DNA of 64,000 nt from positions 1,364,001 through 1,428,000 of the forward strand of contig NZ_JBHRSH010000001.1 in NCBI RefSeq assembly GCF_042643165.1, written 5' to 3'. This document shows positions 44,013 to 52,808 of the stretch, one piece after another (position 1 is the first letter of the stretch; each line of letters starts with the position of its first letter). Position numbers and translations under genes: made by a program. The notes below the pieces were generated by a model. It ran no database searches, had not been told where the DNA came from, and saw nothing but the letters and a program-made list of their open reading frames with translations. Source of the stretch: Hyphococcus aureus (GTDB lineage: Bacteria > Pseudomonadota > Alphaproteobacteria > Caulobacterales > Parvularculaceae).

Positions 44013-45110
44013 ATGACGGATGCACAGACACTGATGAACACGCTGGCGGATGGCGTGCTCGCGTCGCAGACGATCGCCACGCTGATGGATAGCGGCGTGA
44101 TCGTTGGCGCTCACCCCTTCCGCTTGCAGCCGGCAAGCCTTGATCTCACCTTGTCGCCTCGCGCGTGGCGGGTGCGCGCTTCCTTTCTTCCCTCGCGGGC
44201 GCGGACAGTGGCCGCGCGCCTCGCCGATGGGCTCGCCATGCAGGAAATCGACCTTTCTGCAGGCGCCGTATTCGAGCGTGGCTGCGTTTACCTCGTAGAG
44301 TTGAATGAGAGGCTGGCGCTGCCCGAAGGGCTTGAAGGCGCCGCTAATCCGAAAAGCTCCACCGGCCGCATTGATGTGTTTGTGCGTCTTGTCACCGATC
44401 ATGGCGCCGCCTTCGATGAAATTCCTGCGGGCTATGAGGGGCCGCTTTATGCGGAAATCAGTCCACGGACGTTTTCGATCCTCGCCCGCGCCGGGTCGAG
44501 CTTGAACCAGCTACGTCTCAAATATGGCGAGTACCGGCTTGATGATGCGGCATTGAGGCTGCTGAATGAGGCATCGCCGCTGGTCGAGGGGGCGGCGGAT
44601 ATCGCCGGCGGGCTCGGTCTGTCGGTGGCGCTGCGCGCGGGCGATGGGCTAGTCGGCTGGCGCGCTCGGCGCCATTCGGCGCTGATAGATGTCGACAAGG
44701 TTGGCGCGCTTGATGCGCAGGAGTTTTTTGAACCCATCGCGGCGCCGGCGTCAGGGTTTATTATTCTTGACCCTGATGAGTTTTATATTCTCGCCTCAAA
44801 GGAGGCGCTCGCCGTGCCGCCCGATTATGCGGCTGAGATGACGCCCATCAGCCCGGGCCTTGGCGAGTTTCGGGTGCATTATGCGGGGTTTTTCGATCCC
44901 GGGTTCGGGTGGAGCGGGACCGGCGCCAACGGGTCGCGCGGCGTGCTTGAGGTCCGCAGTCATGATGCGCCGTTTGTTCTTGAAGACGGCCAGCTTGTTG
45001 CGCGTCTGGTCTATGAGAAAATGTCGGCGCGCCCGGAACGGCTATACGGCGAGGCCGTGAAGTCAAACTATCAGGGCCAGGGGCTTAAACTGTCGAAGCA
45101 TTTTCGCTGA
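44013..45110 (+). CDS. dcd: double-length dCTP deaminase
   Basis: dCTP deaminase makes dUTP for thymidylate synthesis. This 365-residue protein is about twice the E. coli length and has two Dcd-like halves. The N-terminal half carries NPKSSTGRIDVFVRL and GYEGPLYAEISPRTFSI. The C-terminal half carries FDPGFGW and GVLEVRSHDAPFVLEDGQLVARLVYEKM, which fits the conserved end with the catalytic glutamate. Such long forms are known in Alphaproteobacteria. The start at 44013 precedes MTDAQTLM. Its last 26 bases overlap the end of the convergent MFS gene. Confidence 0.92.
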   Translation: MTDAQTLMNTLADGVLASQTIATLMDSGVIVGAHPFRLQPASLDLTLSPRAWRVRASFLPSRARTVAARLADGLAMQEIDLSAGAVFERGCVYLVELNERLALPEGLEGAANPKSSTGRIDVFVRLVTDHGAAFDEIPAGYEGPLYAEISPRTFSILARAGSSLNQLRLKYGEYRLDDAALRLLNEASPLVEGAADIAGGLGLSVALRAGDGLVGWRARRHSALIDVDKVGALDAQEFFEPIAAPASGFIILDPDEFYILASKEALAVPPDYAAEMTPISPGLGEFRVHYAGFFDPGFGWSGTGANGSRGVLEVRSHDAPFVLEDGQLVARLVYEKMSARPERLYGEAVKSNYQGQGLKLSKHFR

Positions 45111-46359
45111 CGCCGTCTTCGTCGCTCTCTTCGTCATGCTCGCCGCGCGGATCGATTTCAAACACGGTCGGTGATGTGCGCGGCACCGAAACATAGGCTT
45201 CGCGGTTTTTCTGCGGCGCTGCGTCGCGAACAAGGATCCGGAAGAGGCCAAACACGACAAGCGCGCCGTAAATGACGCTGGTGTGAATGAAGAGCGCTTT
45301 GGGCCCGAATGCATTCATGACCATAGGCGCGATCACGGGGCCCGCGACGGCGCCCGCGCCATAAAGCCAGAGAAGCCCCGCGGCGAGGGTTACATATTCA
45401 TGCGGTTCTGCGCGGTCATTGGCGTGGGCGACGCACAGGCCGAAAATCGGCATCGCCGTAAAGCCGAAAGCAAAGCCGCCGTAAAGCAGCATCTCACTGG
45501 AGGCGCCGCCAACCAGAGCCAGAAAAGCGCCCGCCGCAGAACACAAGCCCGCCGTCGCCACAACGACGATGCGCCGGTCAAGGCGATCGGAGATAAGGCC
45601 GAGCGGCATTTGCACCAGCGCCCCGGCGATGACGACCGTCGTCATGAAAATCGCGACGGTGGTGACGGGGTAGCCGAGCTCCTGGACATAGACGGCTCCA
45701 ACCGCCCAAAAGGCCCCATTGGCGGCCCCGACGGCGAGGCATCCGACAGCGGCGAGGGAGGAGATGCGGAACAGCTTTCCGAGCTCGAGCTTGGCGCTGC
45801 TGATGGGGCGCGGCTGCGCCGAGGTGGTCATGGCGACCGGCACGAGCGCGAGCGAGATCAGGATCGAGACAATGGCGAACAGGGTGAAGGCAGTGGGCGC
45901 GGCGAGGGCGATCATCGCCTGGCCGATGGTCGCGGCCGACAGGTCCACCAGCCGGTAAACGGCGAGCGTGCGCCCGCGCTGTTCATTGTCGACGGCCTCG
46001 TTGATCCAGCTCTCGATGATCATATAGAGCCCGGCCAGCGCAAAGCCTGTGATCACGCGCAGGGCCAGCCAGAAGACGGGCTCGACGGCAAGCGCATAGG
46101 CGAGGGCGGCGGCTGAGGCGATGGAGGCGAGGGCGGTGAAGGCGCGGATGTGGCCCACACGCTTGACCATGGCCGGCGCGAACTGGCAGCCCGCCATGAA
46201 GCCCACGAAATAAGCGGACATGAGGAGGCCCACCAGCACCAGCGGGAAGCCTTCCATATTGCCGCGAACGGATAGGAGCGTCCCCTGGAGGCCATTGCCG
46301 ACGATGAGGAAAAAGGCCGCGATCAACAGGGCGGCAAGGGTGCGGATGGTCCGGGCCAT
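45085..46359 (-). CDS. MFS transporter
   Basis: This 424-residue protein from 46359 has twelve predicted helices. The loop motif between helices 2 and 3 is degenerate, but GLISDRLDRR after helix 8 is typical of the superfamily. The overall pattern (IIESWINEAVDNEQRGRTLAVY) resembles YcaD-type and related MFS members. Its substrate is unknown. The last 40 residues are acidic and cytoplasmic. It overlaps the dcd gene tail to tail by 26 bases. Confidence 0.88.
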   Translation of the reverse strand: MARTIRTLAALLIAAFFLIVGNGLQGTLLSVRGNMEGFPLVLVGLLMSAYFVGFMAGCQFAPAMVKRVGHIRAFTALASIASAAALAYALAVEPVFWLALRVITGFALAGLYMIIESWINEAVDNEQRGRTLAVYRLVDLSAATIGQAMIALAAPTAFTLFAIVSILISLALVPVAMTTSAQPRPISSAKLELGKLFRISSLAAVGCLAVGAANGAFWAVGAVYVQELGYPVTTVAIFMTTVVIAGALVQMPLGLISDRLDRRIVVVATAGLCSAAGAFLALVGGASSEMLLYGGFAFGFTAMPIFGLCVAHANDRAEPHEYVTLAAGLLWLYGAGAVAGPVIAPMVMNAFGPKALFIHTSVIYGALVVFGLFRILVRDAAPQKNREAYVSVPRTSPTVFEIDPRGEHDEESDEDGVSENASTV

Positions 46360-46479
46360 GTGGGGCCCTATACAGGTCTTTGACCGTCGACGCATAGGGG
46401 GCGCCTGTCAGAGAATAGGTTCTGCGCCAGGCTAAAAGCATACGATTTTAAGCGCAGGCTGGGACTCCAAGCCGACGAA

Positions 46480-46495
46480 TGCGCAAAAATGCGCA
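46480..46495. promoter_or_regulatory. paired TGCGCA sites
   Basis: Two copies of TGCGCA start at 46480 and 46490, one helical turn apart, inside the inverted repeat ATGCGCA-AAAA-TGCGCAT. The same pairing occurs before the exported-protein gene at 16911. The site is about 120 bases upstream of the MFS gene start and next to the terminator at 46501. Confidence 0.3.
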
Positions 46496-46500
46496 TAAGA

Positions 46501-46530
46501 AAAAAGGGCGACGCTTGCGCGACGCCCTTT
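46501..46530 (-). terminator. rho-independent terminator, minus strand
   Basis: The stem AAAGGGCG / CGCCCTTT with an inner CGC/GCG extension is followed on the minus strand by a run of T. No annotated gene ends here, which is the main reason to look for a small gene or RNA at about 46600-46980 on the minus strand. Confidence 0.78.
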
Positions 46531-46601
46531 CTTCCCGCTTTCGCGGAAATCCGGAGCACACCCCAATCCAGTGAGAATTCAGATGCTCTCCAGTGCGACT
46601 G

Positions 46602-46706
46602 TTAAATACAGACGTTGCCGCCAATATCTCCAACCGCTAGACCTTTCGGGCGCACAACTCGGGTCGTGGCTGCCGGCAATTTGCGTTTCGCCATGTCCGC
46701 CGCCAT
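46602..46706 (-). CDS. possible 34-residue small protein
   Basis: A short frame reads MAADMAKRKLPAATTRVV... and ends GGNVCI. It is preceded by GAAGGA three bases before the ATG at 46706, with a second ATG at 46694, and is followed about 70 bases later by a good terminator. Nothing known is recognised, and the surrounding 750 bases (46360-47120) hold no other convincing gene. The region also contains a hairpin (CGGACC/GGTCCG around 46860), so a structured RNA is an alternative. Confidence 0.3.
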   Translation of the reverse strand: MAADMAKRKLPAATTRVVRPKGLAVGDIGGNVCI

Positions 46707-47120
46707 GCGTCCTTCAGATCCGCGCCGCCTTTTCCAACGCGCCAGCTTGCGCTGTCGCATGACATTGACGTCGCGCGCCGATTTACAGCTTGCCCGCTGT
46801 TCACGGCGATGCCAGTCCCCCGGTTCACGATCTGCCTTTCGGCGTTTCGTTCAGGGGCGGACCGCTCAGGTCCGGCCACGCGCGACAAATCCCACCTATC
46901 GGTTTTGTCCTGTCCGGTATGCTTCTGAGCGTCGCATCCGGGCTAGCGCATCATTCCGTTTGCTCGTTCCACCCTCAGCTAGGTATGTGCTGTGAATGGC
47001 CAATAGAGCCGCGAAACAAGATCAGGATACCGAAGAATTGACATTCGTCGAATCATTCTTTTCCACATTCTTTCGCCTGGGGCTGTGGGGAAAAGAAGGG
47101 GCTGATTCAGATTGGATTTG

Positions 47121-47777
47121 TCAGTTTTTCCGAAAGATGACGGAGAAATTGTTGGCCGGCATTTCCACAGCCTGATCAAGGGTGAGGAAATTTTTCCGGG
47201 CAAGCGGCACGATGTCGTTTTCCAGATCGCGCACGCCCCAGTCGGGGTTTCGCGATTTAAGACTGCGATCAAAGGCGTCGTTCGACGGCGCGGTGTGGAC
47301 GCCCATTCTGGAAAATGGTCCGTAAAGAAACAGTTTCCCGCCGGGCCGCAACAGTCTTCCTGCGCCGGTGAACAATCCTTCCGCCGCTGTAAAGGGGGCG
47401 ATGTGGATCATGTTGATGGAGACAACGCCTTCGTAAGCGGCGGCGAGACTTGCGTCCCAGTTCTCCGCTGTAACATCGATTGCATGGGGTCCGTGAAGAT
47501 TGCCCAGCTTTGCGTCGGCGATCCATGCCGCGATGGAGGCTCTCGCCGTTTCATCCGGGTCGCCCGTGAACCACCTGACCTGCGGCAAGGCTGCGGCGAG
47601 ATGAACGGCATGTTCGCCCGTGCCGCCGCCGACTTCGAGGATTTCTCCTTCCTGGGGCATGGTTTGCACAAACACATCGCGAATGTTGTCGCGGTTGCGG
47701 GCTGCCGACGGCGAATACATTTTTGCGCCTTCTGCGGCGCGTTGTTCGAGGGCGGTTTCTTTTGGCGGTGTGGTCAT
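47121..47777 (-). CDS. DUF938 SAM-dependent methyltransferase
   Basis: The 218-residue protein starts at 47777; the longer frame overlaps the radical SAM gene. It matches DUF938: EQRAAEGAKMYSPSAARNRD at the start, the SAM motif ILEVGGGTGEHAVHLA at about residue 48 and SINMIHIAPF, RLLRPGGKLFLYGPF later. The family is a class I methyltransferase of unknown substrate. It starts ten bases after the radical SAM gene, so the two are probably cotranscribed. Confidence 0.9.
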   Translation of the reverse strand: MTTPPKETALEQRAAEGAKMYSPSAARNRDNIRDVFVQTMPQEGEILEVGGGTGEHAVHLAAALPQVRWFTGDPDETARASIAAWIADAKLGNLHGPHAIDVTAENWDASLAAAYEGVVSINMIHIAPFTAAEGLFTGAGRLLRPGGKLFLYGPFSRMGVHTAPSNDAFDRSLKSRNPDWGVRDLENDIVPLARKNFLTLDQAVEMPANNFSVIFRKN

Positions 47778-47787
47778 TGTCCGTGCC

Positions 47788-48726
47788 TTAGCCTGAACAG
47801 CTTGCGCCGCCAAGAACGCAAAACTGGGCGCAGAAAGGATGGTTGAGCCGCACCGGCGCCGCCGCTTCGGCGAGGCTCGCGCCCATTTCAAACTGTGCGT
47901 CATAGGGAAGGAGCGTGCAGGATAGAACGGCGGGCCTCTCCGCGCCCTTGCGTTTCACGAGCATGCGTGAATTGGCGCACATCACCTCCGCAGGGTCTTT
48001 ACCAAGGATCGACCAGCAGGCGGTGGTGATTTCGGGAACCTCTTTTACCGGGTCCATTTCCGGAAATATAACAAGCTGCGCCAGGTCTTGTGCATCGAGG
48101 GAAAGACCGCGTTCAGCAAACAGGGCGGAAAACCCTGCGCGCAATTCCCCGTCGCTTTCTCCACTGAGGCTGCGTCCGGCGATGGTTATCGCAAAACCGT
48201 TTTCATCAAGCCATTTGACGCCAGCCATGCCCGCCTCGAAGGCGCCGGACCCGCGTTCCATGTCATGGCTCTCCGCTGAATAATGATCGAGGCTGACCCG
48301 CAAGGTCAGGAGGCGGCCAAACCGGTCGCGAAGGTTGAGCAAGCCCTCGCGGATTTTCGGACGCATCATGGGGCGCATGGCATTGGTGAGGATCAGGCTT
48401 TCAAAGCCCCGGGAAAGCGCCGCATCGGCTATGGCGATCATCTCCGGATTCATAAACGGCTCGCCGCCAGTAAAGCCGATCTCCCGCGCGTTCATGGCGC
48501 GCGCTTCATCCAGAAAGGGGATGATATCAGCCGCCGTCAGATAAACCAGGCGGTCATTTGTCGGTGAAGACTCGATGTAACAATGCGTGCATTCAACATT
48601 GCAAAGCGTGCCGGTATTCACCCAGAGCGTGTCGAGGGTGACAAACGGAACCGCAGCGCGCGGCTCGCCCTTGGCGGTGATATCGGGATGCTGAAATTTT
48701 TTGGGCGCGGGCTGTTCGCCGTCCAT
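47788..48726 (-). CDS. radical SAM protein with C-terminal cysteine cluster
   Basis: The 312-residue enzyme has the radical SAM cluster motif C42-x3-C46-x2-C49 in LCNVECTHCYIES, then GFTGGEPFMNPE, the SAM-binding GGEP motif. Further cysteines occur late: ITTACWS, VMCANS, VLSCTLL and the extreme C-terminus CAQFCVLGGASCSG. This suggests one or two auxiliary iron-sulfur clusters as in SPASM or twitch enzymes. The substrate is unknown. It is followed closely by a DUF938 methyltransferase, which may act on the same molecule (inference). A terminator separates it from the SYLF gene upstream. Confidence 0.9.
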   Translation of the reverse strand: MDGEQPAPKKFQHPDITAKGEPRAAVPFVTLDTLWVNTGTLCNVECTHCYIESSPTNDRLVYLTAADIIPFLDEARAMNAREIGFTGGEPFMNPEMIAIADAALSRGFESLILTNAMRPMMRPKIREGLLNLRDRFGRLLTLRVSLDHYSAESHDMERGSGAFEAGMAGVKWLDENGFAITIAGRSLSGESDGELRAGFSALFAERGLSLDAQDLAQLVIFPEMDPVKEVPEITTACWSILGKDPAEVMCANSRMLVKRKGAERPAVLSCTLLPYDAQFEMGASLAEAAAPVRLNHPFCAQFCVLGGASCSG

Positions 48727-48762
48727 ATGCGTCTCTTTTTGAATAGCGCGCCAGCATGAACG

Positions 48763-48796
48763 AAAACACCCGCCGGGAGCAACCGGCGGGTGTTTC
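48763..48796 (-). terminator. rho-independent terminator
   Basis: The 12-base stem AACACCCGCCGG / CCGGCGGGTGTT with loop GAGCAA is followed on the minus strand by TTTTC. It lies 40 bases after the SYLF gene and isolates it from the radical SAM gene. Confidence 0.88.
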
Positions 48797-48835
48797 GGCT
48801 TTGATCACAAGAGGATCAATTCTATGTCAGAAATC

Positions 48836-49663
48836 CTAGTTGTTGTCGTCGATATCGCCAATCGGGGCGCCCCAGACAGCGTCATCTTCGTATTCCGGCT
48901 CTTCCGGTAAAGGTTCGCCAGTCACCGGATCGACGCGCGCCGGTTGCACTGGCGCCATCATTGTAGGTTGCGCGCCGGGCTGGTCGCGATGGGCGAGGGC
49001 CCAGACCGCGTTTTGCAAAACCGCGGACTGCGGTTGCGAAACTTTCTCGCGATAGATGATGTCAGCAGGCGTGACATTCGCCTGATAGTAATCCTGGTTC
49101 CAGCTGTGGCGCGCTTTCAGGATGGCGCCCTCAAGGCTGACGCCGCCGTAAAGGCCGCGCGAGCGGGAAAAGGCGAGGACATCCACTGTTTGCGCTTTTG
49201 CGCCGGCGCCAATTGGCCCGGCGGCGAGCGACAGGTCCGCGCCGAGCTTCACGGTCGTCGACAGGAGATGTTCCATGCCGCGCTGTGTCATCACCAGAAG
49301 CACGGTTTCAGAGCCTTCAAGGCCGGCCTGGAAGCCGAAGGAAATTGAACCGATGGTGAGGAATGTCGGTTCCGACCAGCTTCCGTCTTCATTGCGGGCG
49401 ATCATGACTGCATTGCCGCCCGACGCGCCGAGAATAAAACCGCCGCGAATGGATTTCGGGACGATGACCATGGCCTTGGCGTCATCCGCCATTTCCCATA
49501 GGGGTTCAAAAGCGCTGTCATTGGCGAAATAACTCACCGTGTCCGCCGCATCGACCACCAATTCGGCGGCTTTTTCCGCCTTGGGCTTGGCTGCGGCCGG
49601 GGCGATCGCCACCAGAAGCGCTGCGCCAACTGCGCCAAAAATACCTGCTAGCCGTTTCCACAT
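48836..49663 (-). CDS. exported SYLF-domain lipid-binding protein
   Basis: SYLF (Ysc84) domains bind phosphoinositides or other lipids. The 275-residue protein has a signal peptide ending near AAAKP (residue 25). The domain covers about residues 55-215 and shows SIRGGFILGASGGNAVMIAR, SEPTFLTIGSISFGFQAGLE, GAGAKAQTVDVLAFSRSRGLYGG in the usual order. A Pro/Glu/Asp-rich tail of about 45 residues ends the protein. It is a single gene with its own terminator. Confidence 0.92.
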   Translation of the reverse strand: MWKRLAGIFGAVGAALLVAIAPAAAKPKAEKAAELVVDAADTVSYFANDSAFEPLWEMADDAKAMVIVPKSIRGGFILGASGGNAVMIARNEDGSWSEPTFLTIGSISFGFQAGLEGSETVLLVMTQRGMEHLLSTTVKLGADLSLAAGPIGAGAKAQTVDVLAFSRSRGLYGGVSLEGAILKARHSWNQDYYQANVTPADIIYREKVSQPQSAVLQNAVWALAHRDQPGAQPTMMAPVQPARVDPVTGEPLPEEPEYEDDAVWGAPIGDIDDNN

Positions 49664-49916
49664 GACCGGCCTCCTTTCAAAATCCCGAACTTTCTGGAAA
49701 ACGGCATGGGGCCATTTTCGTTCCGGGCCTTAGATAAACCTGTTCGCGCGGGCTAAAAGATGGCGTCGCACGGTTTCGGAAATGAATTCTTGGTGAGTTT
49801 CGCCTGCGAGGTCTAGGCTCTTTCGGACCCGAACTGGCTGGAAAACGCCTGCTTGACCTTTTCCTGCGCCGGGGCGAAATGAACACCGCCGGATTGCCAA
49901 TGCTAGGAACTGGCTG

Positions 49917-49990
49917 GCGGGTGTAGCTCAATGGTAGAGCAGAAGCTTCCCAAGCTTACGACGAGGGTTCGATTCCCTTCACCCGCTCCA
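49917..49990 (+). tRNA. tRNA-Gly (anticodon UCC)
   Basis: A 74-base tRNA with encoded CCA. Acceptor GCGGGTG pairs with CACCCGC, D arm GCTC/GAGC, anticodon loop TTCCCAA with anticodon TCC, and T arm GAGGG-TTCGATT-CCCTT. Base pair 27-43 of the anticodon stem is G-A, which seems common for this isoacceptor. Nothing like an integrase lies downstream. Confidence 0.97.
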
Positions 49991-50180
49991 TTTTATGATT
50001 ACTCACAACAGGCGCGAAGCCTGCATCATAATTTTTATCTATACTTGAAAATATAAGCAGTGCGGGATGGTGCTAGTGTCGGTAACATTTGTTGCCGCAG
50101 CGCAAAATTCATTCCGTATTGCAGAATAATAAAAATTTTCAGTTTCTGAACTTATCCTGTATTGTAATATTATTCTAGGT

Positions 50181-50195
50181 ATTCGGAATCCGAAT
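50181..50195. promoter_or_regulatory. inverted repeat upstream of IclR gene
   Basis: ATTCGG-AAT-CCGAAT is a perfect inverted repeat about 115 bases before the IclR start. The 317-base gap after the tRNA is AT-rich and otherwise empty. The repeat could be an operator for autoregulation, which is common for IclR proteins; this is inference. Confidence 0.4.
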
Positions 50196-50307
50196 GACTG
50201 GAATCCATGCGTGCTTCCGGGGGGGCGCCCGCACCAAATTTGAAAAAAGCCATCAGGGAGGCCGCCGATGTTGTGTTCCTCCCAAAGGAGCAATTTGCGG
50301 GGAATTC

Positions 50308-51108
50308 ATGACGAAAACAGAGAGTGAAACGGCCTCCGGCGTTAAGTCAGTCAGTCAAGCGATCAATATTTTGAATGTGGTGGCCCAGATGGACGGGCCT
50401 GTGTCGTTGAAGGAGATTGCGGCGCGAGCCGGCGTCGCGCCGAGTAAAGCCCACCGGTATTTGCAGAGTCTTTGCGCCTGCGGTTTTCTGAATCAGGCGG
50501 CGAAATCGGGCGCCTATGATCTCGGCATGGAGACATTGCGGCTCGGTTTGGCGGCGATTAACCGGGTCGACATCGTCAACCGCGCAGGCGAAGCCCTGGC
50601 GAAGCTTACTGACGAAACCGCCGCCGACAGTTTCCTGACCGTTTGGGCTGACAGCGGTCCGACAATTGTCCGCTTTGAGCGATCGAAACGGCCGACAATG
50701 GCGATGTTGGGGGCAGGGGTTTCAATCCCGATTCTCACCTCGGCGACAGGAATGGTGTTCCTGGCGTTCGGCCACCGTGACCGCATCGAAGACGTTGTCC
50801 GGCGCCAGACGAAAGATAATTTTGATGCTGCGATGAAAGAGGTTTCGGCCAGGGTCGAGGATATTCGCAAGGCTGGATATGCTTATTCCGTCGGCTTAAT
50901 CATGCCTGGAAGGCAGTGTATCGCCGCCCCCGTCATGTCTTATGATGACAAAGTCATTTCGGCGGTCTCTCTGGTCTCGCTCGATCAGGATATTATCAAC
51001 CCTGACAGCGAAGCGGTGAAAGCCATGCTTGATTTCTGCCGAAAATATTCCGTCAGGAAGCGCGGCTATGCTGAAGAAACCCTGATCGAAAAACGCATCG
51101 CGGTTTAA
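50308..51108 (+). CDS. IclR family transcription regulator
   Basis: From the ATG at 50308 (GCGGGGA just upstream) the protein has 266 residues. The N-terminal winged helix includes VSLKEIAARAGVAPSKAHRYLQSL, and the C-terminal effector domain contains RVDIVNRAGEALAKLTDET and AAPVMSYDDKVISAVSLVS. Effector and targets are unknown. It is convergent with gloB with two bases between stops. Confidence 0.93.
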   Translation: MTKTESETASGVKSVSQAINILNVVAQMDGPVSLKEIAARAGVAPSKAHRYLQSLCACGFLNQAAKSGAYDLGMETLRLGLAAINRVDIVNRAGEALAKLTDETAADSFLTVWADSGPTIVRFERSKRPTMAMLGAGVSIPILTSATGMVFLAFGHRDRIEDVVRRQTKDNFDAAMKEVSARVEDIRKAGYAYSVGLIMPGRQCIAAPVMSYDDKVISAVSLVSLDQDIINPDSEAVKAMLDFCRKYSVRKRGYAEETLIEKRIAV

Positions 51109-51110
51109 GG

Positions 51111-51878
51111 TCAGAAATTATCTTTAAGACGCCTCGTCTCTGCAAAGGCGTCAACCGGCTTTGCCCCCGCCATCTTGATGGCGGCTTGAAGCGCAGGCTC
51201 GCCAGCACGCAGGAATGGATTGGTGGCGCGCTCCAGCGCAACGGTCGTCGGCACCGTCGGCGTGTTATTCGCGCGCAGCGCATCGACATCTGCTGATCGT
51301 TTTTTCAATTCGTCATTTTCCGGATCGACCGACAGCGCAAAAGCGGCGTTGGCTTGCGTGTATTCATGGGCGCAATAAAGTTTCGTTTCCGGCGGGAGAG
51401 CGGCGATCATCGACAGGGATGACCACATTTGCTCCGCGGTTCCTTCAAAAAGCCGGCCGCAGCCCATGGTGAAAATCGTGTCGCCGACAAACGCCGCGCG
51501 GTCATCGGCGAAATAATAGACGATATGCCCAAGCGTATGTCCCGGCGTTGTATGAACGCTCGCTTTTGACGCGCCGAGCATGATGTCGTCGCCTTCGCCC
51601 ACGGGTTGATCGATACCGGGGATTTTGTCCGCCTCACCCTTCGGGCCGATGATCGTGCAGCCCCATTTTTCCTTTAGCGCGAGATTGCCGCCCACATGGT
51701 CCCAGTGGTGATGCGTGTTGAGAATATGCGTGAGTTTCCAGCCGGCCGCATCCAGCTCGCAGTTGATGGCTTCGGCGTCCGGCGTGTCGATGGCCGCCGT
51801 CGCGCCTGTCTCCCGGTCATGGACAAGATAGCCGTAATTGTCCGAAAGGCAGGCAAACTGGCGAATATCCATGGGCAT
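51111..51878 (-). CDS. gloB: hydroxyacylglutathione hydrolase (glyoxalase II)
   Basis: GloB hydrolyses S-lactoylglutathione in methylglyoxal detoxification. The start MPMDIRQF at 51878 gives 255 residues, the usual length and opening; MKDT at 51893 is an alternative. The metallo-beta-lactamase motif HHHWDH is at residues 56-61, with TPGHT, FVGDTIF and CAHEYT following, and the C-terminal glutathione-binding region is present. It is divergent from a methyltransferase gene, a pairing seen in relatives. Confidence 0.95.
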   Translation of the reverse strand: MPMDIRQFACLSDNYGYLVHDRETGATAAIDTPDAEAINCELDAAGWKLTHILNTHHHWDHVGGNLALKEKWGCTIIGPKGEADKIPGIDQPVGEGDDIMLGASKASVHTTPGHTLGHIVYYFADDRAAFVGDTIFTMGCGRLFEGTAEQMWSSLSMIAALPPETKLYCAHEYTQANAAFALSVDPENDELKKRSADVDALRANNTPTVPTTVALERATNPFLRAGEPALQAAIKMAGAKPVDAFAETRRLKDNF

Positions 51879-51998
51879 GAGGGTGTCTTTCATTCACGAG
51901 GTGCGGGCAGATGGCGCGGGCGTCATTGACGCCGGATTAAGACCGCCAGCATAACAATCGCAAAGGCCCGGCGCAAAATCACCAGGGCGGGACGTTTC

Positions 51999-52742
51999 AT
52001 GCGCACAGACATTCTCGATTTTCACGATTTCTACCAGTCGCCGCTGGGGCGCACGGCGCGTGACTTCATTTCCGGCCGTCTTGTGGAAATCTGGGGCGAT
52101 GGCGCCGGGCTCGCCATTGCCGGTTTTGGCTACGCCAATCCCTATCTCGAACTTTTCACCGGCGCGCGCGCCCGCTTTGCGCTGGCGCCCGGGGGGCAGG
52201 GCGTCATCCGCTGGCCGCATGGTGAGGCGAATGCGGCGAGCCTCGTCGCGGAGCATGAATGGCCTATTCCCGACGCCAGTCTCGACCGCGTGCTGATTGT
52301 TCACGGCCTTGAAGAAGCGCCGCAGCCCCAGCGTCTTATGCGTGAGATATGGCGCGTCCTCAAAGACGATGGCCGGGTGATCATTGTCGCCGCGCACCGT
52401 CGCGGCCTGTGGTCGGTCATCGACACGACGCCTTTCGCCGCGGGGCGCCCTTATCACAAGCGCCGCCTGCAGGGGCTGCTGCGCGACGCAATATTCCGGC
52501 CGACGGTCTGGAACGCGGCGTTATTTTTTCCGCCCTTCCGGTCGACATTATTGCTGCGGGCCGCGCGGGCGTGGGAGCGCGCAGGGGCGCGGCTCTGGCC
52601 AGGGCTTGGCGGCGTTTTGATGCTGGAGGCCGAAAAGGACATGCTCGCGCCTGTCGGCCTTGTCCGCCGAGAAGGCGCGCGCGCGCTCCGACCCGCCATC
52701 GCAGCGCCCCAGCCGACCCGGCGGGATACGGCGCCGCGATAG
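51999..52742 (+). CDS. class I SAM-dependent methyltransferase
   Basis: The 247-residue protein is a Methyltransf_11-type enzyme. The region AIAGFGYANPYLELFTG replaces a canonical glycine-rich SAM loop, and VLIVHGLEEAPQPQRLMREIWRVLKDDGRVIIV gives the late strand and helix of the fold. It is conserved near gloB in many Alphaproteobacteria. Substrate is unknown. The C-terminal tail is basic and probably disordered. hisC follows 66 bases later. Confidence 0.85.
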   Translation: MRTDILDFHDFYQSPLGRTARDFISGRLVEIWGDGAGLAIAGFGYANPYLELFTGARARFALAPGGQGVIRWPHGEANAASLVAEHEWPIPDASLDRVLIVHGLEEAPQPQRLMREIWRVLKDDGRVIIVAAHRRGLWSVIDTTPFAAGRPYHKRRLQGLLRDAIFRPTVWNAALFFPPFRSTLLLRAARAWERAGARLWPGLGGVLMLEAEKDMLAPVGLVRREGARALRPAIAAPQPTRRDTAPR

Positions 52743-52808
52743 CCTTGGTTGCCAGCGCGGGCGTCCCGCCGCTATATCGCGGGCGGTGCAAGTATAGGAT
52801 TTCACGTC

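Noticed and set aside
46560..46990. tmRNA or RNase P RNA
   Set aside because: I could not find the T-arm and tag frame of tmRNA nor the conserved core segments of RNase P on either strand.
49917..50308. tRNA-Gly as attachment site of a genomic island
   Set aside because: No integrase, no repeat of the tRNA 3' end and no foreign gene block follow; the AT-rich stretch is only about 300 bases.
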